From NCBI GenBank assembly GCA_013407085.1, contig JACCGJ010015157.1, positions 56,331-120,330 on the forward strand: 64,000 nt of DNA. Direction: 5' to 3'. Position 1 is the first letter of the stretch. Each line of letters starts with the position of its first letter. The stretch is from Atriophallophorus winterbourni (lineage: Eukaryota; Platyhelminthes; Trematoda; Plagiorchiida; Microphallidae). Below the pieces are notes generated by a model. The model saw only the letters and a list, made by a program, of their open reading frames with translations. It had not been told where the DNA came from and ran no database searches. The position numbers and the translations under genes were made by a program. This document shows, piece by piece, positions 12,470-23,095 of the stretch.

Positions 12470-13255
12470 AAAGTTTGATGCATTGTTCAAGCACTTTGAT
12501 ATGAACGCTGTTCACTGACTGGGGCTCCAATGTATAGCATATATGTTTGTCCTTGCTACCTGAAGCGTTGAAAAAGTGTCTGATTCAGCTGCCGATACTC
12601 GTGCCAAGTTTCAAAACACTAACTATTTCACAGAAGCAACAGAGAAAATCTTTGTCTTGGAAATAATTGCTCGCTCGTGGTTACCTTGGTGCTTGTGATG
12701 GCGGTTACAGTGACTCAATCCTCGGAATGTCCATTAGATTTTAAGTTGGCAGTGAAAAAATTACCATACTTAATATTTGATTTCACCTACGGATAGCATG
12801 TTCAAATTCCATAACATTGCTTGGTTGATACAAACGATTAACATTCATCTTCCTATTGCTCGTGAAATTGATAACTTAAAATTTTACCCGGTTCAACGAA
12901 CGTTTGGGATCACCAAAGTGTTTCCTGTAGTAATCTGCGTTTTGTTGCAAATGTGTGAGGATCACATGTTCCTATACGAGCGCCCAACAAAATTCTGATC
13001 CGAATGATATTGATTATTAGAATGATGAGTCAAGAAATTCTATGTTGTTTTTTTGAAACTTGTGCTAATAACATTATTATCATGTGGATACATATTGTAA
13101 GGAGTGGGGGAAGACGGAAGTGAATACGTCAGGTCATTCGAGGTTAAATCGCGTGACCTGTTCTAAAGTTATTAACAGCGACTTCAAGTCACTTGATTCA
13201 ACATTAACCACTTCAACACAGCGTTTCACACACACATTTCGATTGCCTCTCAATT
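12470..13255. other. Intergenic, nothing recognised
   Basis: AT-rich with only short frames. No repeat family of this window was recognised. Confidence 0.45.
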
Positions 13256-13299
13256 GAGCCATCATGTCCTCATATCCCGTTCACACATGAATCCTGCAT

Positions 13300-13870
13300 C
13301 ATATGAGAAAACCGATTGTTGGCTTCCTTCGGTCGATGTCGACCATGGATGTACATCACAATCGCATGAATATTCATGTTCTACAGCTTTTTGAATGACT
13401 AAGCAGTCCAATTCGGGAGGAACAATCTCTCCCGCAGCGCTTGTAACGATGGTCAAAACTCGTTTGTAGGGCGTGAGTTGCACGCCGATTACGTACAAGA
13501 TATATAACATAACACACGCCTATATTATGTTAACAATCAAGTACTCCAAACATTGGCGTGAAAGTTGTCTCTCTCCCGGTTGTCACTTCGATCTGATTTG
13601 TCAGTTGATTTTGTACTAACCGGCACAACTTCATCCCTTACCACACAGGTCTCGACCTAGATGAATGGTATATCGTTCGATTGCGTTATCCATCTTCTTG
13701 CACTTTGCATTTTGTCGCTGGAAACGTTCTAATGCAATCCTTCCGAAAGATGAATTATTATAGCATTCGCGATTATCGGCGTCGGTGTTCTTGGCGATAA
13801 CTGCGCTTGTGTTGTGCCCGAGAGTAGTATCCTGCATCCGATAACTCGTGCTTAGCGCTCATCGATGGAG
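13300..13870 (-). mobile_element. LINE fragments (3' Cys-finger and an internal piece)
   Basis: 13300-13510 is the 3' end of the WLGHVxR LINE family on the minus strand (same finger region as 9470-9660 and 41300-41480). 13565-13860 is a second piece, reading on the minus strand 'MQDTTLGHNTSAVIAKNTDADNR' and a charged helix; its sequence recurs at 15397-15440, 15960-16130 and 34600-34920. The two could be parts of one element or neighbours. Confidence 0.6.
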
Positions 13871-13879
13871 CACTTTGTA

Positions 13880-14855
13880 CCCCACAATATTAAAAATGCG
13901 CTGTTGATTTTAACTTGTTCTAAAGACCATGAATTTGTCTGCAAACCTTAGTGAATGCGCGAGATTAACTCAAATTATATTATTATAATTATTCGTGAAT
14001 AGATTCGAAGAATAAACGTAAATTAATAAAACCGCCTCAAAGCTACAATTTAGCTGAACAGTCTAAACACTTTCAATGATATTGTAAATTGACGTTGAAT
14101 TTTTCGGAATTTAGATCAAGTTGACAATGTTATGGTTCGCTAATAAAACAAATCCATTCTACTCTATAATTGTATCACCAAGCTCTAAATCTAAACTCCC
14201 TCGCAACTTCGAAAACAACACCAGTTGATTACATTAACACGAGTAGAGCTATTTTGTTTTCTGCAGATGTGGCTGATTCCATTCACATTATTTTCGATGG
14301 GAGGGGGTTCCTCCAGTGGCTAATAGATTTTTACGTATGAACGGTTTAAGGCTGAAAAATTGTTACCACTACATAGTAAATGATTCCTCTTTAAAAAACC
14401 TCATGAAACGAAAGACGTGCCAGGGTGATACCATACTCTGATGCTTTTTCCTCCAGGCTAGCTTAGAGAGATTTTCTATGATTGCACAAAAGAGATGAAG
14501 GTGTAAAATCGCAGGTTTTCTTAGATGGACACCTAGCATGTATAACAGACTCTAATCTTTCTCAAAGCGCTGGCTTCGATTCGTAATTCATTAGCATTCA
14601 CCACTAAACTTTCGAGTTAAAGCAGACCCATTTGGACACACAGATCATGCTGTGAGTGGTGGAGAGGACTGCGTCAAGGGCAGTCGAGACCAAATCGCGT
14701 TCCCTATTACAAAGTCCATCATGCTTTTTACACAGGCTTCGGAATACTCGATCCGACCTTGACCTCCTCACCCCGCGTTTCACACACTTATCGTGTCCCG
14801 ATTCATCACTGAGGTAAACCTGTACAACACTAATCGTTTGATCAACAAATCCCAA
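13880..14855. other. Intergenic, nothing recognised
   Basis: No gene or repeat assigned. An 88-codon minus frame (14604-14870) is charged but has no motif and merges into LINE-tail sequence. Confidence 0.4.
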
Positions 14856-14860
14856 AACAC

Positions 14861-14924
14861 ATTCATTCATTCATTCATTCATTCATTCATTCATTCATTC
14901 ATTCATTCATTCATTCATTCATTC
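14861..14924 (+). repeat. (ATTC)16 microsatellite, tail of a LINE
   Basis: Sixteen uninterrupted ATTC units (64 bp). On the minus strand it is (TGAA)n and sits directly after the C-terminal coding region of the LINE at 14930-15330, in the position of the 3' simple-repeat tail of RTE-type LINEs. It is therefore best read as the LINE's own tail. Confidence 0.9.
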
Positions 14925-15330
14925 AGTCCTCTCCGTGCCGGGTGGCACATGAGGCGAAGACAACTTCACGTCAGTAGTTCCGGTCTGCCGCTGCTTCCGT
15001 TGCCGTCTGCACCGTGAATCCTTGTGCATGTAGTTCGCGTTCCAACGTTCTGTGCCAAGTTTTCTTGGGCCGTCCCCTTTTTTGTTTACCTTGCGGATGC
15101 CAGTGCATGGCAGCCTTCGTATGCGAACTCGGATCCATCCTGCAGACATGACCGAACCACGGATCTGTTGTCATTGTTTCCGTAACAACGTAGGTTTTAC
15201 GGGATAGGGTTGCTAGCCCTAAGCCCAACCCTCCTCCTTTCTCAGACGGGCTTGGGACCGTCCTTGGCGGAGTTATCCCAAAACACAAGAGAAATCCAAT
15301 TCCACAAACGCGCTTGATATACACAAGACC
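14925..15330 (-). mobile_element. RTE-like LINE C-terminal fragment with (TGAA)n tail
   Basis: The minus strand (14971-15324) reads 'DPWFGHVCRMDPSSHTKAAMHW', 'KQKRGRPKKTWHRTLEREL' and 'ATEAAADRNYW', the C-terminal block that follows the RT in RTE-type LINEs. It is followed by about 50 bp and then the (TGAA)16 tail. The 117-codon frame is mostly open, so this insertion looks younger than most others in the window. It is 5'-truncated and has no RT. Confidence 0.8.
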
Positions 15331-15396
15331 GAGAAAAACCGCATGCCTATTCTATATAAACAAAGCACTTACATTCAACAATATAATCAACATGGT

Positions 15397-16135
15397 TGTC
15401 ACTTTGATCTTATTTGTAAATCGATTTTAAGTCAACCTTTAGGCTAGTTTGACCGACCTTGACAAATTGCGTATCTTATTTGAGCTCATCAGCAGTGCAT
15501 ATCCTGTCTCGGGTCGGATTCGAACCCAGGACCTTCACCATTGTAGTCTCATGCCTTATGGCACGAGCTACCGTCCACTGGCACTTGGAAGACCTGAAAA
15601 GGAGATCAGATCGGTTGAACGACCACAATAGATGTTGCTGGCTCCTTCTCGACTGGTTGGGCATATGATGCTACTCAAATGTGCCAGTCTGGAGAAACAT
15701 TCATGAATGCTTAATCGAGATCGGTGGACGGTAGCTCAGGCCGTAGGGCATGAGACTACAATGGTGATGGTCCTGGTTTCGAATAAGACCCGAGACAGGA
15801 TATGCACTGCTGATGTGCTTAAACAAGAGCGAAACTCGAGTCCAGTGCTTCCAATGTGGACCGTCGTGATAAAATTTGTGAATATTTCGAAGGACTTGGT
15901 ACTCATGAGTAGTCGCCAAAAACATAATTAACCAAATCTCCAAACACTAAAATTGCGTTTCGTTCGATAGCAGCTGAGTTTGCACGCCTTTTCATGGAAT
16001 CGAAGATGGCGTTTCTTGATCAGTTTTCATGTAATTCTTCGCGATTGTTATCGTCAGACGTTTCGATGCTGCCTGCTCTCGTATTGTGTCGGATAGCGCT
16101 GCTTTGCATATCATCTAAAACTCGTAATTTTTACT
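15397..16135 (-). mobile_element. LINE internal fragment split by an inverted SINE composite
   Basis: 15397-15440 ('GTTGTCACTTTGATCTTATT') and 15960-16130 match successive parts of the LINE piece at 13565-13860 and 34600-34920. Between them lies the SINE composite at 15475-15936, which therefore appears to have inserted into this LINE fragment. Confidence 0.5.
15475..15936. mobile_element. Inverted pair of tRNA-derived SINEs with spacer (composite)
   Basis: Left arm (15475-15582) is a SINE on the minus strand with an intact RNA polymerase III B box (GGGTTCGAATCC, complement of 15515-15526). Right arm (15718-15936) is the same SINE on the plus strand with a degraded B box, extending into a 3' part that ends with 'ACTCATGAGTAGTC'. 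The arms share the strings 'ACGGTAGCTC' and 'GACAGGATATGCACTGCTGATG'-type sequence. The spacer 15583-15717 ('AGATGTTGCTGGCTCCTTC') recurs between the arms at 43337-43465, so the inverted structure itself is a repeated unit. Confidence 0.75.
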
Positions 16136-16540
16136 CACCGATAATGCAGGTTGCACTTAAACAATGAGACAAATTTGCTTGACAGAGGCAACATATCAAC
16201 GTACTTCATTCTTCATACCAGACTAATATTTTCAGGCAAACCGACCAGGGTTCAGGTTGTCGGCCATCACGTGTCGCAAAAGCATCAGCTAATGATGAAT
16301 AATGACGAATCAAATCTGATCAATATAATCGACCGCAATTCGATCACGGTCACACGACACTTGGATCAATTAATAGTGGCCCGTTTACAGTTACACGGCT
16401 CGAAGTACAAGCGCATATTTTGGTAGTTCGATAAATAAACAACTTGTTAATAATAGACAAGCACAATATAGGTGTTGAAATAAAAAAATGAACTTTAAAC
16501 ACTAAAATATTATAATTTTTGTTTTTGGCAAGCAATAACT

Positions 16541-16714
16541 GTGTTGCTCACATCCCCGAAATTACACTCTACTACCGGTTTCTGTCTGTTTGCCGTCATC
16601 AGGTGGAGACAGTAAGATTAGGTTCAGTGAGCCTTGAAACAGTGGATAAATGGTAAACAAGGTTATACTTGCATGCCACTGTTTCATAGGGTTCGTACAA
16701 CGAACCACGATGTT
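16541..16714 (-). mobile_element. Hammerhead-bearing short repeat, full copy
   Basis: 174-bp unit. On the minus strand it begins 'AACATCGTGGTTCGTTGTAC', includes the hairpin GGTTCGT/ACGAACC, and passes through the hammerhead core at 16565-16612 to end at 'GATGTGAGCAACAC'. Other copies are at 31841-31940, 35492-35614, 35671-35846 and 45222-45362. No protein-coding capacity. By size and content it resembles the SMalpha-type hammerhead retroposons of schistosomes; that comparison is from general knowledge, not alignment. Confidence 0.7.
16565..16612 (-). ncRNA. Hammerhead ribozyme-like core
   Basis: On the minus strand the core boxes are intact: CCAC then CTGATGA, a stem II of CGGC-AAACA-GACA (one internal mismatch), GAAA, then CCGGTA and a stem I return strand. 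Stem III is the six-base palindrome ACCGGT, which would pair only between two molecules. The return strand is GTAG here rather than GTGG, so stem I has a mismatch. Self-cleavage is not shown. Confidence 0.6.
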
Positions 16715-16989
16715 TAATCAATATTATTGGTATTCTCATTATTTTTAAAAGTAAAAATGTTTTATGGACTCTATGCCCATTTTCAAACTTAATCGGATAC
16801 AAAAGATCTTTTCGTATCTTCACAGGTTTCGTTTTCGTCGTTCAACCATTTGTTAGCAGGTACATTTTGGTCCCCGTACGTTGTAGTAATTGCATAATAG
16901 AGTTAGCATGCTCAGACGTATCTTATATTTGCTTCTTCAAACCATTGAAATAGGCCATTGACAATGGCTATTGCGATTTGTCACAAGTT

Positions 16990-17560
16990 CGTACAGCATA
17001 GTTTATTCAAAGCTATGCTTTGCTAGACCCACAAAAATGTACATTGGGCCGGATGGTAAAAAATATGAAAGTATTGTTACAGATTATTGTCAAACGTAAA
17101 AAACATACTTTTTCATGTGGACATCTAGTGATTTCTTGAAAACTTCAATGGTTCCAGATTGTACCACATGAGTAGGTAAACTGTTCCACAATTGCACATT
17201 GCGAACGGAAAATGCATATTTGCGGCAGTTCAACGTGCTATGCTGTTGGTAAAGTTCAGATTGGTGACCACGCTGATGTGTGTTATGGGAAAGATGAAAC
17301 AAACGACTGTAATGATGATTTGTTTGATTAAGCACTGTGCAAATGAATATTAGAGCTCCTCGTTTCCGTCTGTATTGAGCCAAATGCAAATTTAATATTT
17401 TAAGTCTCATTTGGTATGGATAATTAGAAAGTACCAGGACTAGTTTTGTCGCTCTGCGCTGTGGAGTTTCCAATAGCTGAGTATCTTTTTTCAAACAAGG
17501 ATCCCATGCCGGTATAGCATATTCGATATGAGGGCGTATGTAGGTTGAAATCAATTTGCT
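16990..17560 (-). mobile_element. CR1-like LINE C-terminal fragment, 154-codon open frame
   Basis: An uninterrupted minus frame (17090-17554) starts at 'MISTYIRPHIEYAIPAWDP', continues 'RRATKLVLVLSNYPYQMRLKI' and ends 'SLDVHMKKYVFYV' at a stop. This is the conserved domain downstream of the RT in CR1-like LINEs (thumb/C-terminal region). It lacks RT motifs, so the insertion is 5'-truncated, but the absence of stops suggests it is recent. It is a different subfamily from the pair at 18.4 and 27.1 kb. Confidence 0.8.
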
Positions 17561-18089
17561 CGTACTTAAATTCGTATTCTCATAGCAAGTGCACGCGATT
17601 CAAATTCTCGCATCAAGCAGCAATGAAATTAGTCTTGAGATCACACGAAGTTCAAATTGCCATTCAGACAACCACCGTCCGAACGCAAGCATATTTCTTT
17701 ATTCGCAAGTATTAAAGAAGGTGATAGTATTATTCAGCATGCATATGAACAGATTATCATGTATTACATGACTCACTTTTAAAAAGAAGAATGCGCAAGA
17801 AATGCATAGTCTAATAATATGAACAACTACAATTATTATTGTCCCCATTCCGAAATCTATTGGCAATGTGGAACTCAATAAGGTCTTCATGACTTACAAA
17901 TCGTCCTCATCTACGTGAAGTCAATACCTTGTCCCTTATTCAAGGACTGAAATATTCAGGAATTCTTTTGTTCCTTATTTTGCCGGTTATTTGGTTGATC
18001 AATCGAAAGTTACGCTTGATCTAAGGAAGCGACTGATAGTGTGAATTTCGACCCATATTCTTTACGCAACGTTTTTGATACAGTACTTT

Positions 18090-18180
18090 TTGTATGGTTA
18101 AATGTATATTATTACTGCGAATTCGGGTACACGAATAAAGTCATTTGCTTCTTCTTCTTTTTCTTCTTCTTGTATAAGGT
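18090..18180 (+). repeat. LINE 3' end with (CTT)n tail
   Basis: 'GTACACGAATAAAGTCATTT' followed by a CTT-rich run (about 18152-18176). The same string in reverse complement, with the same CTT tail, occurs at 61423-61475. This marks a 3' end of a LINE-type element with AATAAA close to the tail. Confidence 0.6.
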
Positions 18181-18394
18181 ACCAAGCAGATACCCCATTC
18201 AACGTAGGTGAATGCTTTGGACATTGAATGCTTGAGATTATTCAACCCCGAAATGAACGTATTCATAAATCTAGTCAATTGTATTATCTAGCATATTTTC
18301 GTATAAATAGGGTGTTTAGCGATCGAGAAAAAGCTTTTAAATAGGTCAAAGTTAGCATAAATACACAAATTAATTATGACCATCATTATTATGA

Positions 18395-19440
18395 AGCAAG
18401 GATTCAAGGATTTATGGTTAAAAATGTTATACTTTACAGCACCACAGGATTACGGTATGAATGAAACATAAAAATTACAATAGTATAAAAGCAATAAAGA
18501 ATATCAAATGTAAGGCTCACGAATGATGTTCAGTTGCAAGTGCAAGTCCAATTTCGCTTTACAAATCGCCAGGCAAGGAGAGTCCACCACATGTTGGGGT
18601 AGCGAATTCCAAAGAAATATAGCTCGTACGGCAAAAAATGTCGCCGACAATCAATACGGGAACCTGGAACGTAAAGGGATAAGGTGTATCCGCGTGTCAC
18701 TTTTCCATCACGTACAACAAGAAAGTGTTTTAGTGGATGTCCTTCGGTAGATACAATTCTATATGTCAGAATAATATCGCGTCGTATCCTCCTCTGGGTA
18801 AAGTCACATAGACCCAGACGTTGCAGTCTTTCGGTATACAGAACATTAAGAAGACCCATCACTAACTTTGTTGTTCTATGATAGATTTCAACGAAGAGAG
18901 CAATATCTTTTCGTAGCCAAGTAGCCCAGACCTCTACCGCATACTTCATCGTAGGGCGAAGGTAGACATTCATTATCCTTGGTAACGTTACCAGAGAGAA
19001 TCTTCCAAATATTCTTCGAACGATACCTAACAATCTGTTTGCCTGTCGATATATATTCTGGCAGTGCACTGTGCTCTTCAGGTTACCGCTAATCCACACT
19101 CCAAGATCTTTTCTTTTCAGTTCCCAATCGATATGTCAAAGGTATATTCTTACCAAGATGGAGCATCTTACATTTCTGTATGTTGAATGACATGTCATTC
19201 ATGGCCGCCCAATTCGACACGCTGTCCAAATCCATTTTTAGTTTCTCACAATCCTCTGCAGAACTAATCGGCGTCCACATTTTCATATCATCCGCGAACA
19301 GGACTATTTTAGAAGATATGAGGGGGGTAAATCGTTTATGTATAACAGAAAGATGAGCGGGCCTAACACAGATCCTTGTGGGACTCCACTCGTGGTTTTG
19401 AACGTTTGTGATAGCACTCCGCTTACGTTAACTCTGGCGT
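18395..19440 (-). mobile_element. CR1-like LINE 3' half, copy 1 of an inverted pair
   Basis: Minus-strand RT palm-to-C-terminus: 'MKMWTPISSAEDCEKLKMDLDSVSNW' (19089-19286), then a 189-codon frame (18530-19099) with 'RRIFGRFSLVTLPRIMNVYLRPTMKYAVEVW' and 'RRIRRDIILTYRIVSTEGHP'. It ends with the tail-type sequence ACCATAAATCCTTGAAT. Long stretches are identical to the plus-strand copy at 27135-28186, including the same frame break after 'YRLGTEKKRSW'. This copy alone has lost one base near the codons for 'CRRHF', which shifts its last 50 residues. Confidence 0.85.
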
Positions 19441-19539
19441 CAAAGTGCCGAATAACATGGCGCTCGAAAAGCAGATAAGCAAACGCCTAAAACGAATTCG
19501 AGCAAGCGGAATATTCAGTTAGTTTTAGCAGTTCCAATC

Positions 19540-20110
19540 AATGCGATGTTGTGATTTTTTGGATTTTTTCTTCGGCATCGAAAATGATACAATGATATAG
19601 GATAAAAATACGCCACATATGATAAACTGCATTGGCGCCACTGAATTCGGATTGTAGCCATATCGCGTAGGGTTGCCAGCCAAATATTAGGTGGAGCTTT
19701 TGGACTCCACCCAGGCAAACGAATACGCCCAACTGAGCCTAGCGCTACGGTGAGTTTCTTTATCCCAACGCGCCACATCCTCGAGTGGCCACCCGGTCGT
19801 TTTTCCTAGCTCCCCCCAGGCTCTGCGAATAAAGCGCGGTATGGTAAACGGTTATGAGGCATTCTTAAACCGTGTCCCAACCATCGCAAATGAGCAAGTA
19901 TCAGCATCACTCTCAGACTGTAGCCTCTTGGTCCTAACACCAATTTACAGACATCCATATTTTGCACGAGATGCTGCCACTGAATGCTAGCAATCATACA
20001 CAGGTAACCATTGTCAAAAACAGAAAAACCTACTTACATCTCCCGCTCAGATAGACCCTTTTCGCAACCATGGAGGAGCGTAGGACGCACGATTGGGTTG
20101 TACACTCGAC
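19540..20110 (-). mobile_element. LINE C-terminal fragment (RWLGHVLRMPxHRLPY family)
   Basis: The minus strand reads 'HLRWLGHGLRMPHNRLPYRALFAEPG' (19806-19997) and then, in another frame, 'GIKKLTVALGSVGRIRLPGW' (19515-19778). The same two blocks in the same order occur at 50735-51130. This is the region after the RT of a third LINE family. The copy is frameshifted. Confidence 0.75.
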
Positions 20111-20114
20111 ATAT

Positions 20115-20515
20115 AGTATTTATAAATGCAGAAGTTTAATATTAATTGATTGTCGCTGGCTGCCACCCATGTTCAGGAAACAAACCAGGTCTAGATTTTT
20201 AAAATTTTCGAACATTTTCACATCGCTATCATGCTAGAGACTAAGGATAGTTTAATGAAATGAATATCTAAAATGGTCATAAAAATTTGTTTTAATCGAT
20301 TGGCTCATGTTTTTACTTTGATATATTATTACTTGACCAGCAATAAATAAAAAGTCAGCCGCTACGCTCTAAACGATGAAGCTTAATTGATTGCTGATTT
20401 GTCACAATTCATGATTTATCAGCTCATTGTTAATCACAGCTGATTTTCGCACGCTTCTGATGTTTGAGACGTCGTCATGAAATCCTGGATGTATGGATCG
20501 GACGATCCAGCTTAG
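20115..20515. other. Intergenic, nothing recognised
   Basis: AT-rich stretch between a LINE fragment and the GC-richer block that follows. No feature recognised. Confidence 0.45.
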
Positions 20516-20519
20516 CAGT

Positions 20520-21365
20520 TTCGGTATTCATCTTTGTTGGTTAGTACTTCGTTTCGCTGGTACGAGAAAATACAGTCTGCTTGTCGGTTGATTCCTAATC
20601 CCAATGCACCAAATGAGGATAGCAGACCGTGGCGAGATGACACCTTATTGAATCGGGCTGCCCAGCATGAGGAGGGCGGTAGCCATCCAATGAGACTTGA
20701 AAATCTCTCCCATCGTCGGAAGCAGCCCCAGGCGCTGAGCTATACGCCAGTCGAGTCATAGCTTTTAACCGGTATCTGCTGCTTCCCGTGTTATTATCCT
20801 TAGAAGCGGAATAGAGTGTCCTCTCCATTTGGTGCGTTGCGATGTGCTCCAGGGCAGTTCAAATTGGAGAACTAGCTGTTGCCCACGCAGCATGGGCTCC
20901 TTCTCCACGGCACCAAAGGCACCAACGGAACAGCTAGGCTGATTCGTTTGGACAACGACGCCGTCGCAGGAGTTTGCAGGACGAAGTTGAATACAACTTC
21001 GGACTGCCTAACGGGACTCCGGCTCCCGATTTCTCCTCGAGGTTGACTCCTGAAGCCTTTTATGTGATTGGATGTAGCCACAAGGCAGTGGATGTTTGAA
21101 ATGAGGGTTTTCCTTCCCTAGGTAGATCGCCTTCATGTACTTACGAGCTCCACCTGCCCGAAGCATGCTGGTTTTGAGGCGCCAGTCAGCCGCCTTCGCC
21201 CTTTCTCCTGTCAGTAGAAGCAGTTCCGCCGGGTCACACAGGACCACGCATGCAGGCCAAGAGCTAGAGACTTGGTTATCAGAGGCTATATGAGACTCGC
21301 GTCATCATAGCATTTTTGGAATTGGGAGCTTATCCCCCAAACCGCCCCGGCCGTAACAACTTTGG
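20520..21365. repeat. GC-richer unclassified block
   Basis: Clearly GC-richer than its surroundings, with overlapping but unrelated frames on both strands (20534-20761 +, 20595-20828 -, 21008-21247 -). The minus frame 21008-21247 is open for 79 codons, with basic composition and no motif I know. The base composition suggests an inserted element or degraded coding sequence; I cannot classify it. Confidence 0.3.
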
Positions 21366-21569
21366 ATCCAATTTTATTAGTATTAAACGACATATTTTAT
21401 AAGGTTTCTCAAACTGGATATGATGATGAGCTACTTAAATTATCAGTCAAACGTTTTGTTACATATTACACACATGTGTATAATGAAATTAGGGTTTACT
21501 CAAAAGTTCACGATTGGGTTAATGTGACGTGTGTTATAGTTACGGACATTCTCAATTAAAACACACTCC

Positions 21570-22590
21570 ATTTTTTTGTCGGCCTTCTATGGTTGATGTA
21601 CATCACAAGCGCATGCGGAGTTCATGCTCTTTTGTTTTTCAAACGACAAAACAGTCAGATTCGAGAGGAACATTCTCTCCAGCTGTACTCGGATCGATTG
21701 GCATTACACGGCAGGTAAGTGACATTTGCAAGCTGTCGGTGTGAGCTTTGTCCAGTAGCTGAAAGGAGTTTCTGCTCTCCTTAGATTGGAGATGACGTTT
21801 CACTAAGTGCCTCCAAATTGAACGGTCAAGAGAAAGTTTTCTCATCTCGTAAGGTCAATGTGAATGGCTCCCATGTCACTTTGTATACGTCTTTGTACAG
21901 CAAGTGCGACCAGCCGGAGGTCAACGTCCTGATTTCAACCAGTGTTTACACAAGACCCAGCGGCGCTGTAGTTGTAGGGTGAACATGCTCCGTAGACCAG
22001 TCGCAAAAAGCAATTCTGAATTTGCTACTTCCTCCATCCACGTTATACTAAAGATGCTCCTTAAATGGAAAACATTCAGTTTCCGTTCTTTTCTTGCGTA
22101 AACGGGCTAGGATTCGGTGCAAGACAGTGAAGGATTGAGTACACCCCAGCTGTTTACCACACGTCTTCACTTGCCAGCTTGGGCGTTACCTTAGGCACTA
22201 TAGTTAAAACAGGACAATATGACAGCTGCCTTGCTAATCCGTTCATCGATCTCGATTTCTAGGGTTAGGTTTACCGCAATAGTAAAACCAATATATGTGA
22301 AATAATGCATTAGTTTAAGCTGACAGTTTTCGAACTCGATGATTGGAAGCAGTTGCTTGACTAGGTACTTTCGTCTTTTTAATACTGATTTTCAACCAAA
22401 ATTATTAGCATTTCAACTAAAAACAGTCCACTAACGCTGGGAGCTGCTCTCGGGAGTGAACAATAGTAGCTGCATTGTTGACAAAATGCCGGTCACTGAT
22501 TATCAGATCTCGTAACTTGATTTGTGTGCTTGATTTGGAGACGGACGAACTAACACAACACGCACCCTTGACCGGATGAGCCACGATTTG
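21570..22590 (-). mobile_element. LINE 3' portion (WLGHVxR family)
   Basis: Minus-strand copy of the same 3' region as 9470-10300: finger region (21590-21730), charged segment (21639-21845), the segment with 'GCGGCGCTGTAGTTGTAGGGTG' at 21961-21982 that corresponds to the WLGHV coding block, and the upstream segment near 22200-22500 ('GAATGACTGCAT' type). All are frameshifted. It is one of at least eight 3'-end copies of the family here. Confidence 0.65.
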
Positions 22591-22599
22591 AACTTTGTA

Positions 22600-22975
22600 A
22601 CAAATTTCCATATCATGCCAAAGTTTACCTGGTCTAGTTTTCTACAATTGTTCTTGGATGATGAGCAGAATGAACGATTGCAATACATAGATTCTTTACT
22701 AGTTATTTAAGCACACACACGGATACTGAAAGCCGCAATTGCACTTTACGAAGATATGGTGTGCTGGTGCTGTCTGCCGAATTTTTCTGTGAAGTTTTCG
22801 CATGTATGTCTAAACCGCGAGTTGAGGCAACTGATTTTCTGCGATATAGCATCACCTGATTAATTGATTGAGCCCAATCGATAAATCACCCACCCGGTCG
22901 GTCATTGCTGCTGCTGGACAAATGAAATCACGAATACACACGTGACCTGCAGTGCGTACGTGTGCACACATTCGT
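22600..22975. other. Intergenic, upstream of the micro-exon gene
   Basis: No repeat family recognised. This stretch separates the LINE copy from the gene's promoter and may hold its upstream regulatory sequence; no specific motif can be assigned. Confidence 0.4.
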
Positions 22976-22979
22976 TTGT

Positions 22980-23049
22980 CCAATCAAATTGCATTTGTGA
23001 TGGCCGCGAAACCGAACCCCATAAGCACGTTCCGACCGCATATTATAAA
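22980..23049 (+). promoter_or_regulatory. Core promoter of the micro-exon gene: CCAAT and TATA box
   Basis: CCAAT at 22980-22984 and TATAAA at 23044-23049. The start codon is 47 bp after the TATA box, which would place transcription start near 23072-23080 and give a 5' leader of only about 20-25 nt. 'TTTTCAGGTCA' (23065-23075) could be the initiator or a trans-splice acceptor. Confidence 0.6.
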
Positions 23050-23095
23050 CGCGATTTCACGCATTTTCAGGTCATTGTGAATTTACTTACGCAAA

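Noticed and set aside
14861..14924. Tandem array considered as CRISPR-like or satellite
   Set aside because: A plain tetranucleotide repeat without spacers, explained as a LINE tail.
17090..17554. 154-codon open frame as a host gene
   Set aside because: The sequence is the C-terminal domain of CR1-like LINEs, shared in order with other copies here.
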